This document shows, in pieces, positions 33,722 through 42,508 of a DNA stretch of 64,000 bases. Position numbers and translations under genes: made by a program. The stretch spans positions 1,550,001 to 1,614,000 of the forward strand of contig NZ_JBEHZE010000001.1 in the NCBI RefSeq assembly GCF_041058985.1. Direction: 5' to 3'. The DNA comes from Hyphococcus lacteus (GTDB lineage: Bacteria; Pseudomonadota; Alphaproteobacteria; Caulobacterales; Parvularculaceae). Each line of letters begins with the position of its first letter. The first letter of the stretch is position 1. The notes under the pieces were generated by a model. The model was not told the DNA's origin and made no database searches. It saw only the letters and a program-made list of their open reading frames with translations.

Positions 33722-34441
33722 TTAAGCTGTGCCTCGATTGTCGAACGGCGATGGCATGCCAATTTCGCGCAGTAAGAGTCTGCCAAGCGGGGAAACTTCT
33801 ACGCCGCCTTTAAATTGTCCCGTGTTACTATCAAAGTCTGGGTATTCGCCGCGTTTCAAGCCGGGAAACCGCTGTTTCAATAGCCCCAGTCGCAATAGGT
33901 GATCTTTTCCAGCCTCATACAGAGCATTCTTATCGAGCTCATCGCGTGGAGATTGGTTGTGTATGGGGCCGGGTCTTTCGATTTTGTTCCAAGCATCATT
34001 TCGCATTCCGGCTGAACCATAGGACTGGCCATGAGCGTTCAAGATAGCGATTTCATCATCATCAAGCTCACCGAGCAGGCTTAGCAAACGCTTTCGGCGT
34101 ATCACTTCGACTTCTGGTGCTTTTATGCCGTTAAATACGGCCTCCACAATATGCGTTACTCTTTGTTCTTGCGTTGCGCGCGCTGCCTGATAGCCGCCAG
34201 TTTCGATCAAGTCGATTTTTGCAGGGCTCGATAGCGCTTCTTGCATTTCTTGAGTTTCAAGTGACTTGATCCGATCTTCTAATTTCCTGATATAAGAAAC
34301 CAGCCGATCAAGTCGCTGCTTTGGAATAACTTGGCTGATGATTTCGCCAAGGGGGCCGCCTGCCCATGGGATAATGCCTGCCGCTCCTTTCGCAGTCGAG
34401 ACAAGCTTGTCTCGTATGTTGTCATCTAATTCATCGGTCAT
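33722..34441 (-). CDS. Hypothetical element protein, possibly DUF4393/Abi-alpha-like
   Basis: 239 residues from the ATG at 34441; a TTG at 34453, next to the upstream stop, is an alternative. About 12-45 is an amphipathic Gly-rich stretch (AAGIIPWAGGPLGEIISQVIPK), then a coiled coil (RLDRLVSYIRKLEDRIKSLE). The C-terminus (LLRLGLLKQRF ... VEVSPLGRLLLREIG) resembles the winged-helix end of DUF4393/Abi-alpha proteins, some of which are linked to phage abortive infection. The link is weak. Last gene of a two-gene unit. Confidence 0.55.
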   Translation of the reverse strand: MTDELDDNIRDKLVSTAKGAAGIIPWAGGPLGEIISQVIPKQRLDRLVSYIRKLEDRIKSLETQEMQEALSSPAKIDLIETGGYQAARATQEQRVTHIVEAVFNGIKAPEVEVIRRKRLLSLLGELDDDEIAILNAHGQSYGSAGMRNDAWNKIERPGPIHNQSPRDELDKNALYEAGKDHLLRLGLLKQRFPGLKRGEYPDFDSNTGQFKGGVEVSPLGRLLLREIGMPSPFDNRGTA

Positions 34442-34453
34442 ATGATTTGCCAA

Positions 34454-35332
34454 TCACGATGGCTGAATATCTTTCTTCTTGATGATCGCCCATTTTTTGC
34501 GGTTCTCATAGGCTTTGCGGGCTTTAGCTCCTAAAAACAGGGTGGAGTTTCCAAGAATATAAAGGCCGGTGGCCTTCATCAGCTCAAGCGCGGTCACAAA
34601 TGTGCGCATGTGCTGGGGCGGGATAACAGAGCGCGCTGTGTCATTGGCCTGAACGGTTGGGGCGGCGCTTTGCGCCCGCAAGGCTTCGACCTCACTTTGT
34701 AATTCTTCATAGCGCATTCTCGCGCCGATCTCAGCATCCTTGTTCATCATGTTGATAGGATTTTTGTCAGGATCAAGGTTGGCATAAGATTGCTCAATGG
34801 TCTCAATATCTCTCGGGATGGTGCCGCCATTTTGTTCAATGATGCTGTTCATCTCCTGCTGCGCGTCCGTAATCTGATAATTGAGCTGATCAAGCTCTGC
34901 GCCGCTCAGTTCAATGCCGTTCACTAATGTATCGGTCTGCACATGCAGGAAGTTCTGTGTGGCATAGATGTTTGTTGAAATCGCAATGGCGGCAACGGCC
35001 AAAGCCAGCATGGCTTTGCCGTAGGATTTGCGGCGCATCATAAAGCCAGCATAGGGAAGGGCGAAGAGCGCGGTGAGCTCCATGCCGCCAGATAAAACGC
35101 CATTGGGGATGGCTTGATGAATAGTTGCGGCCATCAAAACCCAGCCCGATATGTTCATATAGGCGCTTGATACCGTAATCGCTGCGATACCGCCAAACAG
35201 GCCCCAGCGGGCGTGGTTGAATTCCTCAACCAGTTTATTTGGTTTGCTCGAAGCTCTTGGTGAGGGTTCTGCCGTTTTGGAAAATTGATTTCGGAGTTTT
35301 GTTTTTGATGTGTGGTTTTTTGCTGTTTTCAT
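34454..35332 (-). CDS. Element-encoded multi-pass membrane protein
   Basis: 292 residues from the ATG at 35332. A polar N-terminus is followed by hydrophobic helices at about 45-130, a long soluble coiled-coil region (SGAELDQLNYQITDAQQEMNSI; 145-235) and a last helix (AGLYILGNSTLFLGA). I recognise no family. The layout resembles plasmid-borne membrane proteins of unknown function. It is one base upstream of the gene at 34441 and expressed with it. Confidence 0.7.
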   Translation of the reverse strand: MKTAKNHTSKTKLRNQFSKTAEPSPRASSKPNKLVEEFNHARWGLFGGIAAITVSSAYMNISGWVLMAATIHQAIPNGVLSGGMELTALFALPYAGFMMRRKSYGKAMLALAVAAIAISTNIYATQNFLHVQTDTLVNGIELSGAELDQLNYQITDAQQEMNSIIEQNGGTIPRDIETIEQSYANLDPDKNPINMMNKDAEIGARMRYEELQSEVEALRAQSAAPTVQANDTARSVIPPQHMRTFVTALELMKATGLYILGNSTLFLGAKARKAYENRKKWAIIKKKDIQPS

Positions 35333-35711
35333 TCCGTAGGGTAACAAAATGATAAATTCAAAAACAAGAATATATTCCTATTGTACCTTCAAAACCTGTG
35401 GATAAGTTTTGAGCGCCTGATCGATCCCAGCGCAGTTAAATACAAAATCAAGAATGTGCTGGACTACGGTGATCGGCATTTTGCATCAGGGTATTCCTGC
35501 TCAAACTTCCCAGCCGCAGACTAAAAATATATTCCCTTGGAGAGATAAAGCCGAAACATTCCCTCGGAGCCGATAAGCCCAACAAAATCACCTAAGCGTA
35601 ATGCAGGTCAAGGATTTACCGCCGATAGGCGGCGCGCAGCGTCCTTGAGCAAATAAGCGGGGTGATAAACTCAAGCACACGGACAGCCAGAAGGTGTTGA
35701 GTAAAACCGAT
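35333..35711. other. Element intergenic region with DnaA-box-like repeat and stem-loop
   Basis: 379 bases. It holds a bipartite repeat (35371-35405) also found at 47862-47895, and a nested stem-loop, TCAAGGA (35608) ... TCCTTGA (35642) enclosing CCGCC-GATA-GGCGG. This could be a control or replication region. No protein is seen. Confidence 0.45.
35371..35405 (-). repeat. Bipartite element repeat, left copy (contains DnaA box)
   Basis: On the minus strand TTATCCACAG, 15 bases, TAGGAATATA. The first block contains a perfect consensus DnaA box. It lies 39 bases upstream of the start at 35332. Confidence 0.55.
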
Positions 35712-36929
35712 TTATAAACTTAGGCGGCTTAACCATGATCGCGGCTGTGAAAATGTAGAGTCGTATAGATAGCTATCCTTTGGGGAATACTTTTTTACAA
35801 GAGATAAAAATATAGGACGCTCTTTATATGTTAGCCCGGCATTCGGCAAACACCCATCTTTTTCGAATAGTGACAGATTACATTTTCTAGTGGCTAAGAG
35901 CATTTCTATAGTACGCATATCTCTTTGATATGATGCGGCATGAAGCGGAGTGTGATTATGGGTCGGCTCTTGGAAATTAACGTCAGCACCTTCAGCGATA
36001 CACGCCTCTATTGTTGAATAATCTTGATCAACAACCGCCCACCAAAGTTTTTCATTCAGGTTTGGGTGCTTAGGCCGAACTGCTTTAGGTAGTTCCTCTA
36101 ATATCTGTATTAGTTTATTTCTGTTGTAGTCGTCCATTATTAGTTTAGGCATAAAATCAGTATACATATTATTATTAGTATTGTCACGTTTTTTATTTCT
36201 TGACCCAATAGCAGGCCATATCCACGCCTTGTCAGCCGAGGTTGCATGGGCTTGTGTTGCTATAGCTTCTGTTTTGTTGAGGTGTAGTGATATGTGTTGA
36301 TAAGTTGCGGACCTACCATGTTTAAGATTTAAAAGAATAATGTCTTTATCGTGATCAATAATAAGACCAAAACCTAGATTCACGGGCGAGCCCTTAGTTC
36401 TTTCTATCGATTGAGCAAGGAAAAAAGTAAAAGGCCGCTTATCATCAATAATGCCAGACCTAGAGGTCACCGATCCATTTCGCGTGGCCACATTGATCTT
36501 TTCCGGGATAAGTTCGATACCCAATTTAGAAGTGCCGGGAATACGCAAATCATAAATTGAAGCCAGCGTTTCGTATCTCGTCTCCACCTTTTCAGAAATT
36601 TTTGCATTGTTCATACATATCATGAAATAGCAAAGATGAGAAAATTGTTGTTCCCGAGTATGCAGTATGGATGGGGACAAGATGCCAATTTGTTCACCGT
36701 ACAGATAAGCACGATAGTATTTCATCGCTCCCCACCGACTTGTGGAGCCATTGAGCAGACTCTGTATGTCCGCAGGAAGCAGGCGTGTCCCCGGCCATCT
36801 TATTTTATTTGCAGCTTTGGCGATCTCTTTAGGATCAAGCGACTTTCGATTATTTAAGTCCTGATAAGCAGATTGAATTTTTGCTATCTGGCTGCCGGCA
36901 AAAGTCAAAGGTCTCATAATTTCGTACAT
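35712..36929 (-). CDS. Ankyrin-repeat protein (element cargo)
   Basis: 405 residues from the ATG at 36929 (36917 is also possible). Roughly 1-290 is not recognised; about 300-380 carries ankyrin-type units (EACIAEGADVNFQEPTHNHTPLHAASYQRDMRTIEMLLA). No signal peptide or membrane helix is visible. The gene is AT-richer than its neighbours, which suggests separate acquisition. Ankyrin modules mediate protein binding; the partner is unknown. A perfect 16-bp inverted repeat lies about 70 bases upstream. Confidence 0.72.
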   Translation of the reverse strand: MYEIMRPLTFAGSQIAKIQSAYQDLNNRKSLDPKEIAKAANKIRWPGTRLLPADIQSLLNGSTSRWGAMKYYRAYLYGEQIGILSPSILHTREQQFSHLCYFMICMNNAKISEKVETRYETLASIYDLRIPGTSKLGIELIPEKINVATRNGSVTSRSGIIDDKRPFTFFLAQSIERTKGSPVNLGFGLIIDHDKDIILLNLKHGRSATYQHISLHLNKTEAIATQAHATSADKAWIWPAIGSRNKKRDNTNNNMYTDFMPKLIMDDYNRNKLIQILEELPKAVRPKHPNLNEKLWWAVVDQDYSTIEACIAEGADVNFQEPTHNHTPLHAASYQRDMRTIEMLLATRKCNLSLFEKDGCLPNAGLTYKERPIFLSLVKKYSPKDSYLYDSTFSQPRSWLSRLSL

Positions 36930-37001
36930 ACAGTGCCCCACACACAATGCGCAGGAGAGTTCATTTTTGGGGCATGTCGTGTCAAGCACGATTTGAGTAG
37001 A

Positions 37002-37036
37002 TGTTCTGCAATTTTGAAACAAAATTGCAGAACATA
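37002..37036. repeat. Perfect 16-bp inverted repeat
   Basis: ATGTTCTGCAATTTTG, spacer AAA, then its exact reverse complement. It lies between the divergent ankyrin gene and the DUF982-like gene. No T-run follows on either strand, so a protein-binding or recombination site, or a leader hairpin, is more likely than a terminator. Confidence 0.75.
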
Positions 37037-37157
37037 GCGCCCCTAAGCGATTGAAATAAAACGCCTATACGGACAGTTTATATGCATATTCCAATTTTGC
37101 GGCCCATTTGTCGATTACAGCGCGGCGCGAGAATACCAAAAGGAAACGGAGCAACAA

Positions 37158-37673
37158 ATGAAAAATCGCAATCACAACGAAAGGGACATGCTTATCAGGA
37201 GAGATAAAGAGGGTACGAAGGCTGCATTGCCAGTTTACCTTGTTACTGGTTACGGCCTGGTCGAATTTCATATGACTTTAGCCAATACTGCGGATGCATG
37301 TTCCAATCGGGCGACGGTTGAGAATGCGCTGAGTGCGCTGCTTACTGAGTGGCCAATGTTTGGCTTTGGTAAAAGAGCGCTGCTTCAAAGTTTTAAATCC
37401 TCCGTTCAGACGCAATGCGATCATGTCAACATGCGTCCGGGTCGAATAAGCCGCCGGTTTATGCGCGCGCCCTTGCTTTTCAGCGTCTTTAGCACGCTTG
37501 AAATTCGTGATGCGCGCGAAGTACATAAGGTCTTAGCCAAAGCGGTTGCCGAGACTGATGGTGTGAAAAAGGTTGCGGTGATAAAAATGCATGGCAAACA
37601 ATTGATTGTCGGCGCGGTCGATAGAGAAAAAGTACGGCGATTGATTGCAGACTCTGGATCAGCAGCGGCCTAA
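37158..37673 (+). CDS. Hypothetical element protein, DUF982-like
   Basis: 171 residues. A central block (TVENALSALLTEWPMFGFGKRALLQSF) resembles DUF982, a small domain common on alphaproteobacterial plasmids. The C-terminal part (EIRDAREVHKVLAKAVAETDGVKKVAVIKMHG) is separate and unassigned. GGAG is present 10 bases before the ATG. A strong terminator follows. Confidence 0.55.
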   Translation: MKNRNHNERDMLIRRDKEGTKAALPVYLVTGYGLVEFHMTLANTADACSNRATVENALSALLTEWPMFGFGKRALLQSFKSSVQTQCDHVNMRPGRISRRFMRAPLLFSVFSTLEIRDAREVHKVLAKAVAETDGVKKVAVIKMHGKQLIVGAVDREKVRRLIADSGSAAA

Positions 37674-37691
37674 TCCCTAACCATGAAATTG

Positions 37692-37724
37692 GAGCGTCAC
37701 CGTAACGGGTGACGCTCTTTTTTT
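37692..37724 (+). terminator. Rho-independent terminator
   Basis: A 10-bp stem GAGCGTCACC/GGTGACGCTC with loop GTAACG and seven Ts. Confidence 0.95.
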
Positions 37725-37756
37725 GCTCCATTTTTTTGACCATAGAAAGCAACCGT

Positions 37757-37945
37757 ATGCTCACCACGCGGCAGAGAGAGATTTTGCGCCTAATTTCTGA
37801 GGGCTACCGGACGGCGTGGATCGCTGCGGCGCTTGGGATTAAACCGGAGACGGTGAATGCGCATATCTTGCGTATCAGGGAGAAATTAAATGCTAAATCA
37901 AATGCCCATGCGGTCGCATTGGCCAAGGATTTAGGGATTTTATAG
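37757..37945 (+). CDS. Stand-alone LuxR-type HTH regulator
   Basis: 62 residues: LTTRQREILRLISEGYRTAWIAAALGIKPETVNAHILRIREKLNAKSNAHAVALA is a complete GerE/LuxR DNA-binding domain with no sensor or receiver domain. The ribosome-binding site is weak. It is a candidate regulator of element genes, for example at the TATCA dyads or the bipartite repeats; this is untested. Confidence 0.82.
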   Translation: MLTTRQREILRLISEGYRTAWIAAALGIKPETVNAHILRIREKLNAKSNAHAVALAKDLGIL

Positions 37946-37961
37946 AGACCCATGCCGGTTA

Positions 37962-39323
37962 TTACGCGAGACGCAAGGCTGTTGCCTTGGCGGATACTGG
38001 CGGCGCATGGGCTTTAGCCAACTCACTAATGCTCTTTTGAATGGCGAGCTTTTTGGCAAGACGATTGATGCCTTGCGATTCCCGCTGTTCTTGCTTGGCA
38101 AGCTGATGCGTTTTGCGCGCCAATCTTGCGGCTTCCTCGCTATGCGCCTGTTTGAGCGCCGCGCGCGCCGCTGCATGTAATCTCTCTCGTTTTGCATCCT
38201 CCGCTCCATCAAGCCAGTGCGTGATTTTGCCAATGCCAATGGCCTCACAGACGACTTTGATAAAGCCAGTAGGTTTTTTATCGGCGCGTTTTCGTAAAAA
38301 CAGTGCGGTTCGCTGGCGTTGCTTCATGGTCAGGGCGCGCCATTCGTGATTATGGCGCGTGGTCATCTCGCGGGACTGCGCGCGTATGCTCTCCCGCCGC
38401 ATGTGATAAAGCCGGTCGGCCCGTTGGGCCATGCGCCGCAGCTTTTGCATTTGCCGCTGTTCATAAGCTAGATCGCTGCGTTTGGGCGGCGGCTTCTCGC
38501 CTGCTTGTTTTCGTAACGCCTGCTCATCCTTGGCTTGCTCAATCGTTGGGTAGGATTCTGGCAAGCCAAGGCGCGCTTTGACCGCTTTGGTTGTGACCCC
38601 TTCGAGCTGCCTTGCTAGTGCGTGGATTTGCGCGTCCTGATCAATGACGACAAAAGCGCGGCGCTCCCCTTGCGCGATGATAAACCCACTGTGCGATGCG
38701 GCCAGACAAAAGCCTTTCGGATTTTCCGCCTCTTGCCAGAGTTTGGTCAGGAGAGTTTTTCGGGCTTGGGCCGTTTGCTGGTCACGGTTCTTGCCATGCG
38801 ATAAGCCGTGATCAAAGACAGGGCCGTTTTTACGAGGGCCGTTTTGCGCATAGCCAAGATCAAGCCCGAATTCCTTACTCAAGTCTCGGGCGCAGGTTTT
38901 GAGCTTAAAATAATCATGTCCTAAATGGATGGCTCTGAGCTGTCCATTATCAGTTTTGATACGTGACCAGACGACATGGCAATGTTTTCGAATTTTGCCA
39001 TCCTCGCCTTGCTTTTCATGAAAGACGATAGCGCGCGGCTGGCCCGATAGCCCAAGCCGATCTTCAATATGATCAACAGCCCTTTGCCATTCCTTATCCT
39101 GCCAATCCCTCTGGGCCGGATCGGGATTGATTGAGAGCGAGTAAAACGCCTCTTTAGCGTTCGATTGATCGCAGATGAGTTGCCACTCTCTAAATCCATC
39201 ATAGAGATTATCAGCAACCATGCCGCGCAGCTCGGCAATGCGCACCGTTTCATTGTCTACCGCATTGGATAGATGCAAAGCCAGATCATTGGCCCCGCGC
39301 CTTGCCCTGCCCTTTAAGATCAT
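37962..39323 (-). CDS. Relaxase / mobilization nuclease (MobA/VirD2-like)
   Basis: 453 residues from the ATG at 39323. The N-terminal relaxase domain has a GLSGQPRAIVFHEKQGEDG strand and the metal-binding H-x-H in RKHCHVVWSR (H114, H116, with H102 as a third ligand). The second half is long and highly basic, rich in Arg, Gln and Ala (coiled). It nicks oriT for conjugative transfer. The start overlaps the MobC stop (ATGA), so the two are coupled. Confidence 0.9.
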   Translation of the reverse strand: MILKGRARRGANDLALHLSNAVDNETVRIAELRGMVADNLYDGFREWQLICDQSNAKEAFYSLSINPDPAQRDWQDKEWQRAVDHIEDRLGLSGQPRAIVFHEKQGEDGKIRKHCHVVWSRIKTDNGQLRAIHLGHDYFKLKTCARDLSKEFGLDLGYAQNGPRKNGPVFDHGLSHGKNRDQQTAQARKTLLTKLWQEAENPKGFCLAASHSGFIIAQGERRAFVVIDQDAQIHALARQLEGVTTKAVKARLGLPESYPTIEQAKDEQALRKQAGEKPPPKRSDLAYEQRQMQKLRRMAQRADRLYHMRRESIRAQSREMTTRHNHEWRALTMKQRQRTALFLRKRADKKPTGFIKVVCEAIGIGKITHWLDGAEDAKRERLHAAARAALKQAHSEEAARLARKTHQLAKQEQRESQGINRLAKKLAIQKSISELAKAHAPPVSAKATALRLA

Positions 39324-39664
39324 GGGTTGTGATCCATCAGGGTAAAGCACTGATCGCGCAGGAGAAGCAATTCAGAAGCAAGACCAGCGGTGCTATCCGC
39401 CTGCGGCTGGCTTTGCTCCAGTTTACGGAGATGATCCATCATCACGGCCAGCGATGATAATACGAGCGCTAAAAACTGGCCTTGGCTCTTGGTAAAGCGG
39501 GCCGCTTTTGGGAGCGGTTTATCAAGGGCGATCTCGCGGATGAATGCGCCCATACTTAAGCCGTAAGCGCGGGCTCTAGCCTTGATCGCATTTTTTTCGT
39601 CTGCAGTTGTGCGCAGCGTAATCATATCACGGCGCGCAGCTTTCTTATTCTGTGACGCGGTCAT
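39320..39664 (-). CDS. MobC-like relaxosome accessory protein
   Basis: 114 residues from the ATG at 39664, with AAAGGAG upstream. RRDMITLRTTADEKNAIKARARAYGLSMGAFIREIAL is a ribbon-helix-helix domain of the plasmid mobilization (MobC/BacA) type, followed by a helical tail. It binds oriT and helps the relaxase nick. It is first in the mobC-relaxase operon and directly next to the hairpin-rich oriT candidate. Confidence 0.85.
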   Translation of the reverse strand: MTASQNKKAARRDMITLRTTADEKNAIKARARAYGLSMGAFIREIALDKPLPKAARFTKSQGQFLALVLSSLAVMMDHLRKLEQSQPQADSTAGLASELLLLRDQCFTLMDHNP

Positions 39665-39965
39665 GCATCTCCTTTCGTGGTTAAATTTTTTGGAATTTAT
39701 CCTCTCTTGACCCTGCATCTTGCAGGGTCTTCGCCTGCTGAAAGGCAGGCGAATTCGGGGAGGGATTCAACGGGAGGGGCAGCGCCTCTCCTTTGGCAAG
39801 GGCGGTGTGTAAAATACGAAAACGTATTACACCGCATACCTTGCACACATTCTAATGTGCGAAATTACTGTATCAAATGACACGCCAACGGCTCAATAAA
39901 AATCTACCCAAGGTCATACCCTGCGGATTCTTAGAACCATTGTGCTTTAGGTTCAGGCTACATCA
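39665..39965. other. Candidate origin of transfer (oriT) region
   Basis: About 300 bases upstream of mobC with a series of secondary structures: GACCCTGCA-TCT-TGCAGGGTC (39709-39729), then TTCGCCTGC-TGAAAG-GCAGGCGAA directly after it (39730-39753), a further GC-rich hairpin (about 39768-39790), and an inverted repeat at 39802-39835 with AAAA loop and a 4-nt bulge. Clustered hairpins plus a long inverted repeat next to mobC are typical of oriT. The nick site cannot be fixed from sequence alone. Confidence 0.55.
39802..39835. repeat. Inverted repeat in the oriT candidate
   Basis: GCGGTGT(GTAA)AATACG, loop AAAA, CGTATTACACCGC: 13 pairs with a 4-nt bulge in one arm. This is the best candidate for relaxase binding. 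Confidence 0.6.
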
Positions 39966-40268
39966 CTATTGATGATGTGACACGGCAGTTGCCTTTTCGT
40001 AATCGCCCTTAACGATGGTAACGCCATTACTGCCGCCGTCTATTGACGAGACAACAGACCTGACGATGTCACGATCTTCCCCTAAATCTATAGCGACAAT
40101 ATCGCTAAGATATTGATGGATGGTGTTGTCTGGCTTGCTACGCAAGTCGTTGTTCAAAAACTGCTCAACTCTGGCTGCCACGCGATTGTACTCGCGCGCT
40201 TTGCGCTTTTTGGCCTCGTTATTGCCGTGATAGGGATGCCACGAAACACTTATGGGATAGGTTCGCAT
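39966..40268 (-). CDS. Hypothetical element protein
   Basis: 100 residues from the ATG at 40268 with GGAGAGAGA upstream. It starts MRTYPISVSWHPYHGNN and has one helical, charged stretch (EAKKRKAREYNRVAARVEQFLNN). No recognised domain. It is transcribed toward the oriT candidate. Confidence 0.55.
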   Translation of the reverse strand: MRTYPISVSWHPYHGNNEAKKRKAREYNRVAARVEQFLNNDLRSKPDNTIHQYLSDIVAIDLGEDRDIVRSVVSSIDGGSNGVTIVKGDYEKATAVSHHQ

Positions 40269-40398
40269 TTCTCTCTCCGTTTGAAGGTAATACGGCTTCG
40301 CGATTCGGATCAACAATCAAGAGGTGCGGTCGAATGAGAAGAATTCCATTTAATATTTAAGCCGAGGTGATATCTTAGGTGCTGGAGAAAAATATAAC

Positions 40399-40536
40399 AT
40401 GCACTTTGATGATGAACTCTTGCATGCACTTCACAGTAACAATTGGAATGTGGAAGTTGCTTGCGAGGCCAACAAGGGGTTTTGCGATAAGCTGGGTCGA
40501 CTAGGTCAACAAGGCAAAAAAAATGAATTCAGATAA
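40399..40536 (+). CDS. Small ORF overlapping the 640-residue cargo gene
   Basis: 45 residues (MHFDDELLHALHSNNWNVEV...), ending 14 bases inside the next gene, a layout that suggests translational coupling. GGAG is 11-12 bases upstream of its ATG. It may encode a small partner of the large protein or be a leader; the sequence resembles no known family. Confidence 0.4.
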   Translation: MHFDDELLHALHSNNWNVEVACEANKGFCDKLGRLGQQGKKNEFR

Positions 40537-42445
40537 TGCCACGCCTCCAAGGCATGAACAACCAAATTTCAATTTAGAAATCCGCGATGACCGACCTTTC
40601 TTCGATTGTGTCCAAGGGGCTCTCAGCGATATTCTGCATCCATTTTTAGTAAACGCCTCAATCGTTGATGGGCAAGAAAAGGCAGCGCTTCTTGTTCAGC
40701 CCTTTAATAACGGCGAAACCGATCAACCAACTGAAATTCTGGCAGAGCTATTTGTCATCGACCTTTTGGATAAAGAAAATCTGGAGCGTCTATTTTCAAT
40801 AATTGCCAAACACAAAGAACATGCTTCCGGACTTCGTAGTGAAGAAGGCGCTGGGAAAGAAAGAGGTGGATTAGTTTGCTTCATTCTGGCGGAAAGCTCA
40901 GCTCTCACTTTGCATGATATTTCGCGAGAAGTTCAAAAGCTAAATAGTCAATTTGACTCATCACTCTGGCCTGATGCTTATGCGGTATATGGTCTAGGGG
41001 TAATTAACTACGCCGCTTATGTCCCGGGCCGCAAAGAAACTGGTGACTTTTTTCTGCCCCCGAAAGGGATTCGCACAAAAGGGCCAGTCCCTTCGGTGTC
41101 AATCCAATTAATTATGCGGGCATCGCGCACGCATGTTTTTGCAAAGGTTGCAAGCCTTCTCGTGGCACGGTGCGGCATCTATGACAATGCAGCAGGGTTG
41201 CCGAATTTCATCACTGTTTCGTCGGGCTTTCCTGCGCAAGGTCTGTCGGCGATGACCTATCAGTTTAACCTTTCTGGGATACTCGCTCCCCAAATTTTTG
41301 AACAAGCAATTGCAGAGCGAATGCCTGGGGCAAGATTTAACGTCGTGTCAGGTGATGAAAGACTTGCTTCGGTGAGATATTTGGAATGGCAGGACGGTGG
41401 CGTCTTTGTCGTTCGGGGTCGTTTCCCAATTGATATATTCCTCTCCTTCATGCAAAGCGTAGTTCCTGCGTTAAAGCCAGAAGACCTGCATTTTTTTAGG
41501 CATGATGACGTTCAGGCTTCTTATGTTCTTCCAATTTCGTTCCAGCAGTTTGTACAAACGCTACAGGCATTTTCTCAATGCTCCTCAAACATGGCAATAG
41601 AGCCTGATACCCAAAAGCATGTTGTTGAAAAAATCTCCGATGAAGGGACATCTTCGCCATTTATAGCAAGGATGATGCTTGGAATATTTTCTATTAGAGA
41701 CGCTGTGTTTCATGAAAGCTCACGCCGAAAACGGTTTGATGATCTTTATGAAGATGTCCTCAATGGGGTAAACAGCCTTCGAGAGGCTTGCCAAGAAATT
41801 CGATCTACATGGGAAACCCACAAAGGTAGGTTTGAGTCTGGAGAGATTGTAAAAATATCCGGCAATGCGATCCATGTTAACGAGAGCATTGACAGAAGTT
41901 TGCGCAGGGAATTTGAAACTCTCTTAAACGCCAGTGCGCGGGTGATAAAGCAGTCTACGCAGAGTCTCCTCAAGGAGTATGGTTTAGATATCGGCTTCTT
42001 GTTTAAAAAAGCCTCCACGTTTCAAACTGGTATCAATAAGCTCAGATTAAGTGATCCGCTTGTTGCGGACTATTTATTGTCGGCCCGATCATGGACCGAG
42101 CCATTGATACTGATGCGGAACGATCAATTAGAGCATGGGAAACCAATTAGCATAAAGGTTGCTTATTCTGCGTCTGCAAGCGCTCCGACGATAACCGAGC
42201 CAAGCATAAGTACTGAGCGCGTTACTGATTTTGCGGATAGGATATTGAATAGCACGTTGAATTTTGTTGAAGATATGATTGTTTATTGCCTTCAGAGGAT
42301 GATGAGCGATGGCCTAACGGTAGCAGAGATACCAGTAGCGAACCGAGAAAAGTCATCGCCTGAACGATTTTATCTCACAATTGAACCTGGGGGCGATGCG
42401 CCATGGCGCATACAGTTTATTGAGGCGGCTTTTGATGATCGGTAA
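40523..42445 (+). CDS. Large cargo protein with a HEPN-like C-terminal motif
   Basis: 640 residues, soluble. I recognise no family across the first 390 residues. The C-terminal helical region (about 395-600) contains RNDQLEH (R532, H538), which fits the RNxxxxH signature of HEPN ribonuclease domains, flanked by long helices (SIDRSLRREFETLLNASARV; TERVTDFADRILNSTLNFVE). HEPN proteins are frequent in phage defence and toxin systems. Its position as cargo of a mobile element, with its own terminator, supports a defence-type role, but this is inference. Confidence 0.55.
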   Translation: MNSDNATPPRHEQPNFNLEIRDDRPFFDCVQGALSDILHPFLVNASIVDGQEKAALLVQPFNNGETDQPTEILAELFVIDLLDKENLERLFSIIAKHKEHASGLRSEEGAGKERGGLVCFILAESSALTLHDISREVQKLNSQFDSSLWPDAYAVYGLGVINYAAYVPGRKETGDFFLPPKGIRTKGPVPSVSIQLIMRASRTHVFAKVASLLVARCGIYDNAAGLPNFITVSSGFPAQGLSAMTYQFNLSGILAPQIFEQAIAERMPGARFNVVSGDERLASVRYLEWQDGGVFVVRGRFPIDIFLSFMQSVVPALKPEDLHFFRHDDVQASYVLPISFQQFVQTLQAFSQCSSNMAIEPDTQKHVVEKISDEGTSSPFIARMMLGIFSIRDAVFHESSRRKRFDDLYEDVLNGVNSLREACQEIRSTWETHKGRFESGEIVKISGNAIHVNESIDRSLRREFETLLNASARVIKQSTQSLLKEYGLDIGFLFKKASTFQTGINKLRLSDPLVADYLLSARSWTEPLILMRNDQLEHGKPISIKVAYSASASAPTITEPSISTERVTDFADRILNSTLNFVEDMIVYCLQRMMSDGLTVAEIPVANREKSSPERFYLTIEPGGDAPWRIQFIEAAFDDR

Positions 42446-42473
42446 GCTTGCCGTATAACTCTCTAAACGCAGA

Positions 42474-42506
42474 AAGCGCAGCCTCATCTTGAGGCTGCGC
42501 TTTTTT
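42474..42506. terminator. Bidirectional Rho-independent terminator
   Basis: A 13-bp stem AAGCGCAGCCTCA/TGAGGCTGCGCTT with loop TCT and a T-run; it separates the convergent genes ending at 42445 and 42509. Confidence 0.95.
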
Positions 42507-42508
42507 GA

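Noticed and set aside
40523..42445. Restriction endonuclease assignment for the 640-residue protein
   Set aside because: No PD-(D/E)xK or HNH motif and no methyltransferase partner are visible.
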